Under the pieces are notes generated by a model. It was not told where the DNA came from. It did not search any database and saw nothing but the letters and a program-made list of their open reading frames with translations. From Vibrio viridaestus (GTDB lineage Bacteria > Pseudomonadota > Gammaproteobacteria > Enterobacterales > Vibrionaceae), in contig NZ_RJVQ01000007.1 in assembly GCF_003856525.1 (NCBI RefSeq), forward strand, positions 165,389 through 229,388: DNA of 64,000 nt, in the 5' to 3' direction. This document shows positions 57,289 through 64,000 of the stretch, piece after piece. The position numbers and the translations under genes are program-made. Numbering within the stretch: position 1 is the stretch's first letter; every line of letters starts with the position of its first letter.

Positions 57289-57728
57289 GTAAAAATTTTT
57301 GTACGTTAGTAGTAGGGGAGGCAGGAGAGAGTCGATCTCTGCCTTTCTTTGATATCTGGAATTGATATTAGGGCGCGATTCTGCCCAAAGGTGAGTGATT
57401 AGTCAATTAGCCCGAAGAAATTATTTACATTAGATGTATATTTTATTTTACGCCAATCAATTAGATAGATATTTCAAACAAGAGCCAATAAGTAGCGAGT
57501 TAGGTGAAATTGTAGTGCAAAAATAAGGTAACCGACTAGCGGTGTCTTGTGCTGATCTGACTTACTCATAGCGGGTTAACTATTACTGTTAATATTATTA
57601 ATAGTTGTTTTATATAGAAAAATTGATTTTAACCCATGACTAATTAATGGTTTCCTGATATAAACTTTACATAAAATTGACATTTGAACTATTCGTTTCA
57701 ACTGAACCGAATGGCGGTAGCGTGTCAG
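57289..57728. other. Gap between the permease and the integron integrase
   Basis: AT-rich sequence with no gene. The part next to the permease presumably carries its promoter. The part at 57667-57728 is the out-of-frame tail of the broken integrase reading frame; the ancestral stop is at 57729. Confidence 0.6.
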
Positions 57729-58605
57729 TTATTCGAGGGAATGACGTAAGATTTCGGATAGAGGACTCAAGACGCCATTTGCTCCTCGCTCTAAAACATG
57801 GGTATAGATTTGAGTTGTATTTAAGTCTGAATGACCGAGCTGTTCTTGTACCGTCCGAATGTCTGCTCCAGACTCCAGTAAGCGCGTAGCGAAACATCCC
57901 TCTTTCTAACCCATATTGACAAAGATGATTTGATGGGAAAAGGAATTGCCACTCAAGGCTTTGGGGCGCACTTGGAAACTTTTGCGCAAGTCTGTTGGGA
58001 ATAGAAACGCCAATATAATTAGTGTTCTTTTTGTTTTGCGTATGTACATGCTGTACTAAGCCTATTTGAGCTTTTAAGGGTTCAGCGAGTTCACGGGCAA
58101 GTGTCACTATACGATTTTTACCACCCTTACTATCCCAAATTTGGAGTGCTCCATAATTGAAATCAATGTCTTTGACTCTTAAACGTACTGTTTCCATAAG
58201 TCTGAGGCCTGAGCCATACATAAGTTGAAATGGTAGTCTTGACTGCGTTGGTATTGCTTGAAAAAGCTCAATAATTTCTGTTTTAGGTAGGACGACTGGC
58301 AGCTTTCGTTGATTCTTTGAGTGTTTAAAATTCATGTCAATATCGAGAGGCGATTTTAGAAACTCTCGATATAAAAAAACTAATGCATTTAATGCTAGTG
58401 ACTGTGTTGATGCAGAAACGTTTTTATTCACAGTTAAATAAGTTAAAAACCGTTCAACATTGTGACTATTGAGTTTTGCTGGATGTATATTGTTGTTAAA
58501 TCGAATGAATTGAACAATCCAGTAAAGATAAGTTTGAATGGTACTGCGAGCGTAGTGTTTGACAAGCATAAACTCATGGATACTAGTTAGAAATGGTGAC
58601 TTCAT
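57729..58605 (-). pseudogene. intI: Integron integrase intI, inactivated
   Basis: This tyrosine recombinase has IntI features. There is an N-terminal SAM-like core-binding domain, the box I Arg in GSGLRLMETVRLRVKDID (near residue 135), the Lys in SKGGKNR, and the integron-specific SLEWQFLFPS segment (near 217-225). After residue 237 the expected His-x-x-Arg box is missing. The frame then jumps: the catalytic tail ([19 protein letters not shown] and IYTHVLERG with the Tyr) continues in another frame to a stop at 57729. So a deletion of roughly 30 codons that also shifts the frame joined LERG to FATRLL. The open frame runs on to 57667 as junk. The enzyme should be dead. Confidence 0.9.
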
Positions 58606-58613
58606 ATTTTTAC

Positions 58614-58629
58614 CTGTTAATTTATACAG
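58614..58629 (-). promoter_or_regulatory. LexA box of the integrase gene
   Basis: CTGTTAATTTATACAG fits CTGT-N8-ACAG exactly and lies 9 bases before the intI start. In vibrios IntI is known to be SOS-controlled through such a site. Here it has outlived the enzyme. Confidence 0.85.
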
Positions 58630-58760
58630 TTCTTAATAAAAACATACTTGTAATAATTAACAAAGACACTGTCCGTATTTTGTGAATGAAGCCATATAAA
58701 ATCATACTTTTTTTTACGAAAAATTATAGAGTTACCAGAAGTACAATAAATGAATAAAAA

Positions 58761-58812
58761 TTATTATATGGACATTGTCCACATGACAATGTCCATATAA
58801 TAACAGTTAGCT
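58761..58812 (+). other. attI region with a 19-bp perfect inverted repeat and first cassette junction
   Basis: TTATTATATGGACATTGTC (58761-58779) is repeated inverted at 58785-58803 with a 5-base spacer. Three bases later is GTTAGCT (58806-58812), the recombination site where cassette 1 begins (cut after G 58806). The whole segment 58630-58812 is the attI/leader of the array. The repeat could be a regulator site or a hairpin in the cassette mRNA leader. Confidence 0.7.
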
Positions 58813-58855
58813 GTTTATCACCAATAGCGATAATAAATTAGGTTTGGAGTATTTA

Positions 58856-59275
58856 ATGAATATAAATAGATTTATAGAAATTTATAAGAAACTTGACCAA
58901 GATGATAAATGTGATCTTGATGAAGTTATGGATGAAATAAAATTTTTTGAACAAAAATATCAAGAATTGAGTGAGCGCTTAAAAGAAATTTCGTCAAAAG
59001 AAATGGAAGTTTTATATAAAGAACAAGAAGATTTTGTTGCTGAGAAAGACATCTTACGCGAGAAAAATAGTCAAGAAAATTTTGGTCTTCATGATCAAGA
59101 AGATATCGAAAATAATAGATATAGCATTCAACAAGAAGAAGATGACCATGAGTTTGAAATTCTGATTAGCCAATACCCTAGGGGCTTGACTATTTTAGAA
59201 AATAAAATTGAAGAGAGTGAAACAAAAGCTGAGAATATAATAAATAGAGTGATTGAACGAAAAATTGATTTCTAA
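58856..59275 (+). CDS. Cassette 1: acidic coiled-coil protein
   Basis: This is a 139-residue protein with ATG at 58856 (GGAG six bases upstream; the frame is open from a TTG at 58844). It is almost all helix and highly charged, with long heptad-like runs (residues about 25-60 and 100-139). It looks like a soluble coiled-coil. The family is not recognised. It sits directly behind attI, so it is the cassette best placed to be read from any integron promoter. Confidence 0.75.
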   Translation: MNINRFIEIYKKLDQDDKCDLDEVMDEIKFFEQKYQELSERLKEISSKEMEVLYKEQEDFVAEKDILREKNSQENFGLHDQEDIENNRYSIQQEEDDHEFEILISQYPRGLTILENKIEESETKAENIINRVIERKIDF

Positions 59276-59281
59276 ATAAAC

Positions 59282-59377
59282 AGCTAACAAGACGAATCAA
59301 TTGACAAAATATATGTCACGAATTTTGCTTCGCAAAATGTAGTGCCATATATTTTACAACTGTTCTTTGCGTTATGT
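59282..59377 (+). repeat. attC of cassette 1
   Basis: The R'' box AGCTAAC (59282-59288) complements the start of its own cassette (GTTAGCT at 58806). The R' box is GTTATGT (59371-59377). Between them arms AAAATATATG / CATATATTTT and an inner ATTTTG-CTTCG-CAAAAT hairpin give the imperfect palindrome of an attC site, 96 bases. Confidence 0.88.
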
Positions 59378-59409
59378 GCTCAGGAAGTCATGAATATTAG
59401 CTCGGAAGT

Positions 59410-60858
59410 ATGAAAGTGATTTTTAATAGAGAAACTGAAATCTTTATACGAGATTACGTGAAAGATTTGAATGAAGGGACTGCGGCGATTTTTGCTGGCG
59501 CAGGACTGTCTATCCCTGCTGGGTTTGTCAATTGGCAGGAATTGATGAGCGAAATTGCCTTTGACTTGGGTTTAGATATTAATGTCGAATCTGACCTTGT
59601 TTCGCTTGCGCAGTTTCATGTAAATGAAAATAGAACTAGGTCAAAAATTAGTCGTAAAATTCTTGAGGAGTTTGTTGATGAAACAGTGGAGACTGAAAAC
59701 CACAGGATTCTAGCAAGACTGCCAATTTCATCTGTATGGACTACAAACTACGATGAGCTTATCGAAAAGGCGTTTTTAGCAGAAGGTAAAGTTTCAGATA
59801 CAAAGCACAATGTCAAACAGCTGCTGAATAACAAGCCTAAAAGAGACGTCGTAATATTTAAAATGCATGGCGATGTATCTTGTCCAGCTGAGGCGATAAT
59901 AACCAAAGAGCAGTATGAGCAATACCATCAGACGCATGAACCATTTATCAATGCTCTGACCGGTGAACTTACAACAAAAACTTTCCTGTTTTTAGGTTTT
60001 AGCTTTACTGATCCTAATCTTGACTATGTGCTCAGCAGGCTTAATTTTAGATACTCTGAAGATAAAAAGCAGCATTACTGCATCACCAAACGCCCAACTC
60101 TTGGCGATAGCAATAACCCAGATCAAGCAACATATGACTATAACGTCAGAAAGCAGGAGTTGATTATAAATGACCTAAAAAGGTATGGAATAAAAACACT
60201 TCTTGTCGATGGTTACGAAGAAATAACTGAGATTCTAAGAGAGATTGAGTCCCGATTTAAAAAGAAAACGATCTTTATTTCCGGTAGCGCTGAAGTTTAC
60301 AGTCCTTGCGAAAAGCAAGAATCAATTGAGTTTATTCATAAGATATCTCGCTCATTAATTGAAGGTAATTTCAGAATTGTTAATGGATTTGGTTGGGGAG
60401 TTGGAAGCTCAGTGATAAATGGGGCTTTAGAAGCAATATATTCAAAACCATTAAAGTACTCGGATGATCAACTTATACTAAGACCATTCCCACAATTCAA
60501 AACTGGAGAAAAAGATCTTTCGGTTTTGTGGGATGAATATCGCCATAAGATGATCTCATTTTCTGGAATATCAATTTTCCTTTTCGGAAACAAAAACGTT
60601 GATGGTGAAATTGTTACTGCGGGTGGGGTCATTCGTGAGTTTGAAATTTCACATGCTTTGGGAAATATATGCATACCTGTTGCCTCAACAGGACATGCTG
60701 CTTACGAAATATACGAAAAAATACTGCCTTCTCTTGATAGTTATTATCAAAACGCAGAGGCTGCGAAAAAATATTTGGAGAAGCTGGCGGACGAGAAAGT
60801 ATCTCTAGATGAAAAAGTTAAAACGCTAATTGATTTCATTTCTGACTTAACAAAATAA
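59410..60858 (+). CDS. thsA: Thoeris ThsA: SIR2-SLOG NAD-consuming effector
   Basis: This is a 482-residue protein with two domains. Residues 1-280 are a SIR2 NAD-hydrolase fold: FAGAGLSIPAG at 28-38, TTNYDELIE with Asn113, and FKMHGDV with His153. These positions almost coincide with the catalytic Asn112 and His152 of Bacillus cereus ThsA. Residues 284-482 are a SLOG (STALD) ligand-binding domain: IFISGSAEVYSP, VNGFGWGVGSSVINGAL, FGNKNVDGE, TAGGVIREFEIS. In type I Thoeris a cyclic ADP-ribose isomer made by ThsB binds SLOG and triggers NAD+ depletion and abortive infection. It is followed 9 bases later by thsB. Low GC content for the region. Confidence 0.93.
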   Translation: MKVIFNRETEIFIRDYVKDLNEGTAAIFAGAGLSIPAGFVNWQELMSEIAFDLGLDINVESDLVSLAQFHVNENRTRSKISRKILEEFVDETVETENHRILARLPISSVWTTNYDELIEKAFLAEGKVSDTKHNVKQLLNNKPKRDVVIFKMHGDVSCPAEAIITKEQYEQYHQTHEPFINALTGELTTKTFLFLGFSFTDPNLDYVLSRLNFRYSEDKKQHYCITKRPTLGDSNNPDQATYDYNVRKQELIINDLKRYGIKTLLVDGYEEITEILREIESRFKKKTIFISGSAEVYSPCEKQESIEFIHKISRSLIEGNFRIVNGFGWGVGSSVINGALEAIYSKPLKYSDDQLILRPFPQFKTGEKDLSVLWDEYRHKMISFSGISIFLFGNKNVDGEIVTAGGVIREFEISHALGNICIPVASTGHAAYEIYEKILPSLDSYYQNAEAAKKYLEKLADEKVSLDEKVKTLIDFISDLTK

Positions 60859-60867
60859 GGAGTTTTT

Positions 60868-61359
60868 ATGGCTAGAAAAGCGTTCTATAGTTTTCATTAT
60901 AAAAATGATAACTGGAGAGCTTCGACAGTAAGAAATATTGGTTCTGTTGAAGGTAATAAGCCTGCAAGCGATAACGATTGGGAAGAAGTAAAAAAAGGCG
61001 GCGATAGCGCCATTCAGAAATGGATTGATGGTCAAATGACTGGGAAATCTTGCGTTATCGTAATGGTCGGAGAGAATACGGCTGGGAGAAAATGGATTAA
61101 ATATGAAATCAAGAAAGCCTGGGAATCTGGGAAAGGCGTTCTTGGGATTCAGATTCACAAGCTAAAGAATTCTTCAGGTGAACAGGGAAGTGAAGGCAGA
61201 AACCCATTTGATGACTTTACAATTGATGGCAAAAAACTATCTAGCGTAGTAAAGCTAAAAAAACCTTCACAGTCTACAAGTCAAGGGGTTTACAACTACA
61301 TTAGTGAGAATATTGCTGATTGGATCGAAGAGGCTATAGACATCAGAAACGCCTACTAA
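60868..61359 (+). CDS. thsB: Thoeris ThsB: TIR-domain signal synthase
   Basis: This 163-residue protein has the TIR-like (MTH538/DUF1863) fold. It starts KAFYSFHYKNDNWRASTVRNIG, then the CVIVMVGENTAGRKWIKYEI strand and helix. Glu80 in KYEIKKAW sits where the catalytic glutamate of ThsB lies (Glu85 in B. cereus ThsB). ThsB senses phage infection and makes a cyclic ADP-ribose derivative that activates ThsA. AAGGAG lies just before the ATG, 9 bases from thsA. Short for the family, but complete. Confidence 0.93.
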   Translation: MARKAFYSFHYKNDNWRASTVRNIGSVEGNKPASDNDWEEVKKGGDSAIQKWIDGQMTGKSCVIVMVGENTAGRKWIKYEIKKAWESGKGVLGIQIHKLKNSSGEQGSEGRNPFDDFTIDGKKLSSVVKLKKPSQSTSQGVYNYISENIADWIEEAIDIRNAY

Positions 61360-61362
61360 TGC

Positions 61363-61429
61363 ACATAACAATCGGCTGCACAGGAAGCCAAAAGCTTCGC
61401 TTTTGTCTCCTGTGAGCCGGGCGTTATGT
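61363..61429 (+). repeat. attC of the Thoeris cassette
   Basis: R'' ACATAAC (61363-61369) complements the cassette start GTTATGT (59371). R' is GTTATGT (61423-61429). Inner arms CACAGGA / TCCTGTG and AAAAGC-TTCG-CTTTT make a short, 67-base, near-perfect hairpin. It starts 3 bases after the thsB stop, so one attC serves a two-gene cassette. Confidence 0.92.
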
Positions 61430-61455
61430 TATTAAGCAATAAATGGAGGTTAAAG

Positions 61456-62109
61456 TTGAATAATGACACCATAAATATGAGATTAAAGTTAGTTGACCCC
61501 GATCCAGTGACGGTCGTCGTAACTGCATTGGGGGCTATAAGCTCAATAGTTACTCTACTTAGCTACTATGAAAATAGAGTTGAGAAAAGGCAGCTAAAAG
61601 AAAAAGAAAAAAGAGTTCTTCAAACTCACATTGTTGAACATACAAGTATTATCGAATCATCAGTTTCGATAATACATGGTTCTATCTTCAAATTGAGAGT
61701 TTTTATAAATATAGCGCAACGTCAAAAAGGGCTGGTGGTAAATTCACCAACTCGCAAAGTTCAATTTACATTTGGGGCTATTTCCCTTTTTTTATCAGAA
61801 AAGCAATTTGAAGAATTTAAACAGAATCATCTAGTTGTTTGTAAAGAATCATCAAAAGTCATTGAGTCTGTTTACTCATTAACAAAGGTTTTATACGAAT
61901 ACGGTGTTGACTTCCCTCAAGCCTTGACGGAAAAGCTATCTCAATTAAAAGAACTCGCGAATAAGGTTGCATTTGAGCAAATGGAATTTGCTCAAGGGAT
62001 AGATGCTTATGAAGCATTAATAGAGTTAACAAAAGATGTATCAAGGCAGCTCAAGGTTAGTCTCACAAGCAAGCCCCATCGATCTCCACCAATGACGCCT
62101 AGCATGTAA
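61456..62109 (+). CDS. Cassette 3: membrane-anchored helical protein
   Basis: This is a 217-residue protein if it starts at the TTG at 61456, which has GGAGG six bases upstream. An ATG at 61426 is inside the attC R' box and has no ribosome site. A single hydrophobic helix (about residues 17-36, VTVVVTALGAISSIVTLLSY) is followed by a long helical cytoplasmic part with Lys/Glu-rich coiled coil. The C-terminus is Pro/Ser-rich. The family is not recognised. Confidence 0.72.
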   Translation: MNNDTINMRLKLVDPDPVTVVVTALGAISSIVTLLSYYENRVEKRQLKEKEKRVLQTHIVEHTSIIESSVSIIHGSIFKLRVFINIAQRQKGLVVNSPTRKVQFTFGAISLFLSEKQFEEFKQNHLVVCKESSKVIESVYSLTKVLYEYGVDFPQALTEKLSQLKELANKVAFEQMEFAQGIDAYEALIELTKDVSRQLKVSLTSKPHRSPPMTPSM

Positions 62110-62113
62110 CAAA

Positions 62114-62120
62114 ACATAAC
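62114..62120 (+). repeat. attC remnant of cassette 3 (R'' box only)
   Basis: ACATAAC complements the start of cassette 3 (GTTATGT at 61423), as an intact R'' box should. No further attC sequence follows: the DNA passes at once into the coding part of an acetyltransferase. Confidence 0.75.
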
Positions 62121-62381
62121 AAATCGTTTTCGACTTATCGTTCAATGAAAATACTCAACGTTCATGATTTTATGGTTTCAGAACATCATAGAGGAAAAGG
62201 GTCGGGTAAAATTCTACTTAATGGTATTGAGCAATACTGTAACGCCAATGAGTATTCAAAAATCACCTTGGAAGTAAACGATAACAACACAGTGGCTAAA
62301 AAGTTATACCAGTCTTGTGGTTTTCAAGATTATCAAGTTGAGCAAAAAGACTTGAATCATTGGCAAAAGTATCTCGTTTAG
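62121..62381 (+). pseudogene. Cassette 4: N-terminally deleted GNAT acetyltransferase
   Basis: The frame reads in from the attC remnant as SFSTYRSMKILNVHDFMVSEHHRGKGSGKILL. It carries motif A with the Arg-Gly-Lys-Gly-Ser-Gly loop and ends SCGFQDYQVEQKDLNHWQKYLV. Only the C-terminal half of a GNAT is left, about 78-85 residues out of an expected 150. An ATG at 62145 could restart translation, but half of the fold is missing. A deletion joined the cassette 3 R'' box to the middle of this gene, removing both the rest of that attC and the front of this cassette. Confidence 0.85.
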
Positions 62382-62408
62382 CACGCACATAATAATGCGC
62401 TAAAGACG

Positions 62409-62512
62409 GACTAACAAACGTTTGGCATTTTTAGTTTGGGTTAAGTTTGGTGTTTATGGCATTAAATTTAGTTTTTTGCCAAGTTTGTTAGCCACTTAGC
62501 TTAGCGTTAGAC
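62409..62512 (+). repeat. attC of cassette 4, VCR-like
   Basis: GACTAAC (62409-62415) opens the site and GTTAGAC (62506-62512) closes it. CTAACAAACGTTTGGC pairs with GCCAAGTTTGTTAG. The pattern, with TAACAAACG at the left and a CACTTAGC-type right arm, is that of Vibrio cholerae repeats (VCR). Length 104 bases. Confidence 0.88.
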
Positions 62513-62537
62513 TCAATAAGTTAGATAAGAAAATAAA

Positions 62538-63220
62538 ATGATTGAAAAAATAGAAATGTAATTATTCATAATGAAATAAAACATCTTGAGACTCGTATTC
62601 ATGATTTAAAGTGGAGTATCGGTTTATTTGTAAGCGTTATTGCTTTATTAGGTGCTGGCATATCGGTAATGTTTGGCTTTAATTATAAATCAGAAAAAGA
62701 TTCATTAAGATCTTTTAGAAGTGAGCTTAGAAGTGAGCTTAGAAGTGAGCTTAGAAGTGAGCTTAGGAGTGAAATAAGAGATTCTATCGGTATAACTAAC
62801 AAACCTAATATTATTTTACTCGATGTTACTGGTGAGGAACTTAATGGGAGAGTGATTCATTCGTGGTTAACTGATGACCATAATAGTACTAAAATTAATT
62901 TCCAATGGGTTGCTAAAAATATAGGAAAGGCTAGGAGTGGTGCTTTATTTCTTAAAGTTTACTCTTCTGATTTTATTTTTCCTGAACCTGATGTTGATAA
63001 TACCAGTTATAAGTATTCTACGTTTGTTGATTCAAATAAATTCATGCCTAGTGAAGTATTTGGTAACGCTAGCATGATATATACCTCACATATAAAATTT
63101 GACTCATACCCTCAATTATCAATGAAGTTGAATCCAGAATTATTATTGCGTCTATATTATGGAGAAGGGCAATTTGTTGATGCTAGTGTTAAATTAAGTC
63201 TAACAAGGAGTTCCAATTGA
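62538..63220 (+). CDS. Cassette 5: TM and coiled-coil protein with a frame break
   Basis: An ATG at 62538 begins MIEKIEM and stops, but a -1 shift at the A6 run (62545-62550) leads into an open frame with NEIKHLETRIHDLKWS and a membrane helix GLFVSVIALLGAGISVMF. It then runs without a break through to the stop at 63220. The frame without the shift can start only at 62669, inside or after the helix. The repeat RSEL near the helix end is followed by a beta-rich domain (about 150 residues). Either a frameshift mutation, a slippage site, or a sequencing error explains this. The family is not recognised. The end overlaps the attC R'' box. Confidence 0.65.
62717..62776 (+). repeat. 12-bp tandem repeat coding RSEL
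   Basis: Four exact copies of AGAAGTGAGCTT (62717-62764) and a degenerate fifth (62765-62776) encode Arg-Ser-Glu-Leu repeats. Copy-number change would lengthen the coiled coil without shifting the frame. Confidence 0.95.
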
Positions 63221-63290
63221 CCTAGTACTCTCACGAATTTTGGTTCCCAAAATTAGCTCCGGCACTCGGAAAATGAACTTTGCGTTAGGC
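63198..63290 (+). repeat. attC of cassette 5
   Basis: R'' GTCTAAC (63198-63204) complements the cassette start GTTAGAC (62506) and lies within the last codons of the cassette 5 gene. R' is GTTAGGC (63284-63290). An inner ATTTTGG / CCAAAAT hairpin is present. Length 93 bases. Confidence 0.87.
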
Positions 63291-63354
63291 ATTTTTCGTA
63301 AGCAATAAGTTTAGTATTATCCGAAATCTAAATTTTGATTTAAGAGTCTCTAGT

Positions 63355-63840
63355 ATGAACTTTCCCCAAAGAACGAATACGCATCGTTTAGAAGAAATGT
63401 CTAAACGATTTTTTAGCTCTAGTTTGCCGATTGAGTGGACTAGCGAGTCCCCTGAATATGATTATGGCGTGGATTTAAAAGTTGATATCTTTGATGGCAA
63501 TGATGCTACATCCAAAGAGCTCCTTGTACAGCTAAAAGCTTCTCAATCATCACATGGTAGGGAGTATGAAGTCATTGATCTAAGTGTTTCAGCCTATAAC
63601 CACCTTTGGGAAAAGTTACAGGTCGTAATGTTAGTTAAGTATATCGCTGAAGAAAACAAAGCGTATTGGTTGTTATTAAGTGAAGTTCCTGAGCCTCCAC
63701 AAAACCAAGAAACGTTTAGAATTCGTATACCACGTTCTAACGATCTATCGAACATCGATTGGAATCAGATCAAGGATTATGTAAATGATGTGCACTATGA
63801 CAAATTAAGAGCGCGGAGAAGACATCGTTTCCAAAGGTAG
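63355..63840 (+). CDS. Cassette 6: DUF4365-type nuclease-like protein
   Basis: This 161-residue protein matches DUF4365: FPQRTNTHRLEEMSKRFF, then DYGVDLKVDIF (Asp40) and LLVQLKAS (Gln59, Lys61). The Asp...Gln-x-Lys arrangement is that of a Mrr-like PD-(D/E)xK nuclease core. DUF4365 proteins are often found beside restriction or phage-defence genes. It lies in a cassette next to Thoeris by three cassettes. The start is the only ATG with a fair upstream context (64 bases from the attC). Confidence 0.82.
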   Translation: MNFPQRTNTHRLEEMSKRFFSSSLPIEWTSESPEYDYGVDLKVDIFDGNDATSKELLVQLKASQSSHGREYEVIDLSVSAYNHLWEKLQVVMLVKYIAEENKAYWLLLSEVPEPPQNQETFRIRIPRSNDLSNIDWNQIKDYVNDVHYDKLRARRRHRFQR

Positions 63841-63845
63841 TAAAT

Positions 63846-63852
63846 GCCTAAC
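63846..63852 (+). repeat. attC R'' box of cassette 6, interrupted by an IS
   Basis: GCCTAAC complements the cassette start GTTAGGC (63284) and is followed by AAACG as in VCRs. The rest of the attC does not follow; the DNA turns into an IS110-family end. Confidence 0.8.
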
Positions 63853-63856
63853 AAAC

Positions 63857-64000
<144 letters not shown>

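Noticed and set aside
57289-57306. TyrR box in front of tyrP
   Set aside because: Only one half-site (TGTAAA) fits TGTAAA-N6-TTTACA and it abuts the start codon; too weak to call.
61426-61455. ATG at 61426 as start of the cassette 3 gene
   Set aside because: It lies in the attC R' box and has no ribosome site, while GGAGG stands six bases before the TTG at 61456.
62717-62776. Short tandem repeats as a CRISPR array
   Set aside because: The 12-bp units are contiguous with no spacers and encode a repeated RSEL peptide.

Overview
The window looks like a chromosomal segment of a marine gammaproteobacterium of the Vibrionaceae type. The signs are VCR-like attC sites in an integron, chemoreceptors with helical sensor domains, two GGDEF proteins, a CpdB-type periplasmic nucleotidase and a glycine-betaine catabolic operon. 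No rRNA, tRNA or CRISPR array was recognised. All family calls come from reading motifs and overall resemblance; no database search was run.

Layout: (1) 1-6.3 kb is the end of a dimethylglycine-demethylation operon (dgcA fragment, dgcB, ETF alpha and beta, BCCT transporter, one small unknown gene). (2) 6.3-31.7 kb is mixed chromosomal backbone: N-acetyltransferases, a universal stress protein, two diguanylate cyclases, a cold-shock protein, two chemoreceptors, LysR and AraC regulators, LysE, TauE and EamA transporters, an orphan periplasmic binding protein, an M3 peptidase, a YbiT-like ABC-F protein with a hairpin leader, and a MarR-acetyltransferase fusion with a clear operator. Two unlisted small genes (46 and 32 residues) lie here. 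(3) 31.8-37.8 kb is a LuxR-controlled five-gene unit: a carbamoylase-type metallohydrolase, an arginine-deiminase-family enzyme, an NCS1 permease and an aldehyde dehydrogenase. It reads as an uptake and breakdown route for a guanidino or ureido compound. (4) 37.8-57.3 kb holds a membrane AraC regulator facing a DUF805 operon, cpdB, an NlpC/P60 lipoprotein, a SauS-like acylating aldehyde dehydrogenase, a MATE pump, an FNT channel, a proline-rich beta-helix exported protein, a kinase-like/phosphatase pair beside a MESH1-like HD hydrolase, several small membrane or lipoprotein genes, and a tyrosine permease.

(5) 57.7-64 kb is a chromosomal integron. The integrase gene on the minus strand is broken: an internal deletion plus frameshift removes the His-x-x-Arg catalytic box. 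A perfect CTGT-N8-ACAG LexA box sits just upstream. A gene-cassette array follows on the plus strand. Cassette borders can be read directly because the start of each cassette (GTTRRRY type) matches the R'' box at its own end: AGCTAAC, ACATAAC, ACATAAC, GTCTAAC, GCCTAAC. Cassette 1 encodes a coiled-coil acidic protein. Cassette 2 is a two-gene cassette carrying a complete type I Thoeris anti-phage system (ThsA SIR2-SLOG and ThsB TIR). Cassette 3 is an unknown membrane-anchored helical protein. Cassette 4 is a decapitated acetyltransferase fused to the attC box of cassette 3. Cassette 5 is a TM/coiled-coil protein with a frameshifted N-terminus and a 12-bp tandem repeat. Cassette 6 is a DUF4365 nuclease-like protein. 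Its attC is interrupted by an IS110-family element that runs off the window. The most interesting items are the Thoeris cassette in an array with a dead integrase, and the deiminase/carbamoylase operon.
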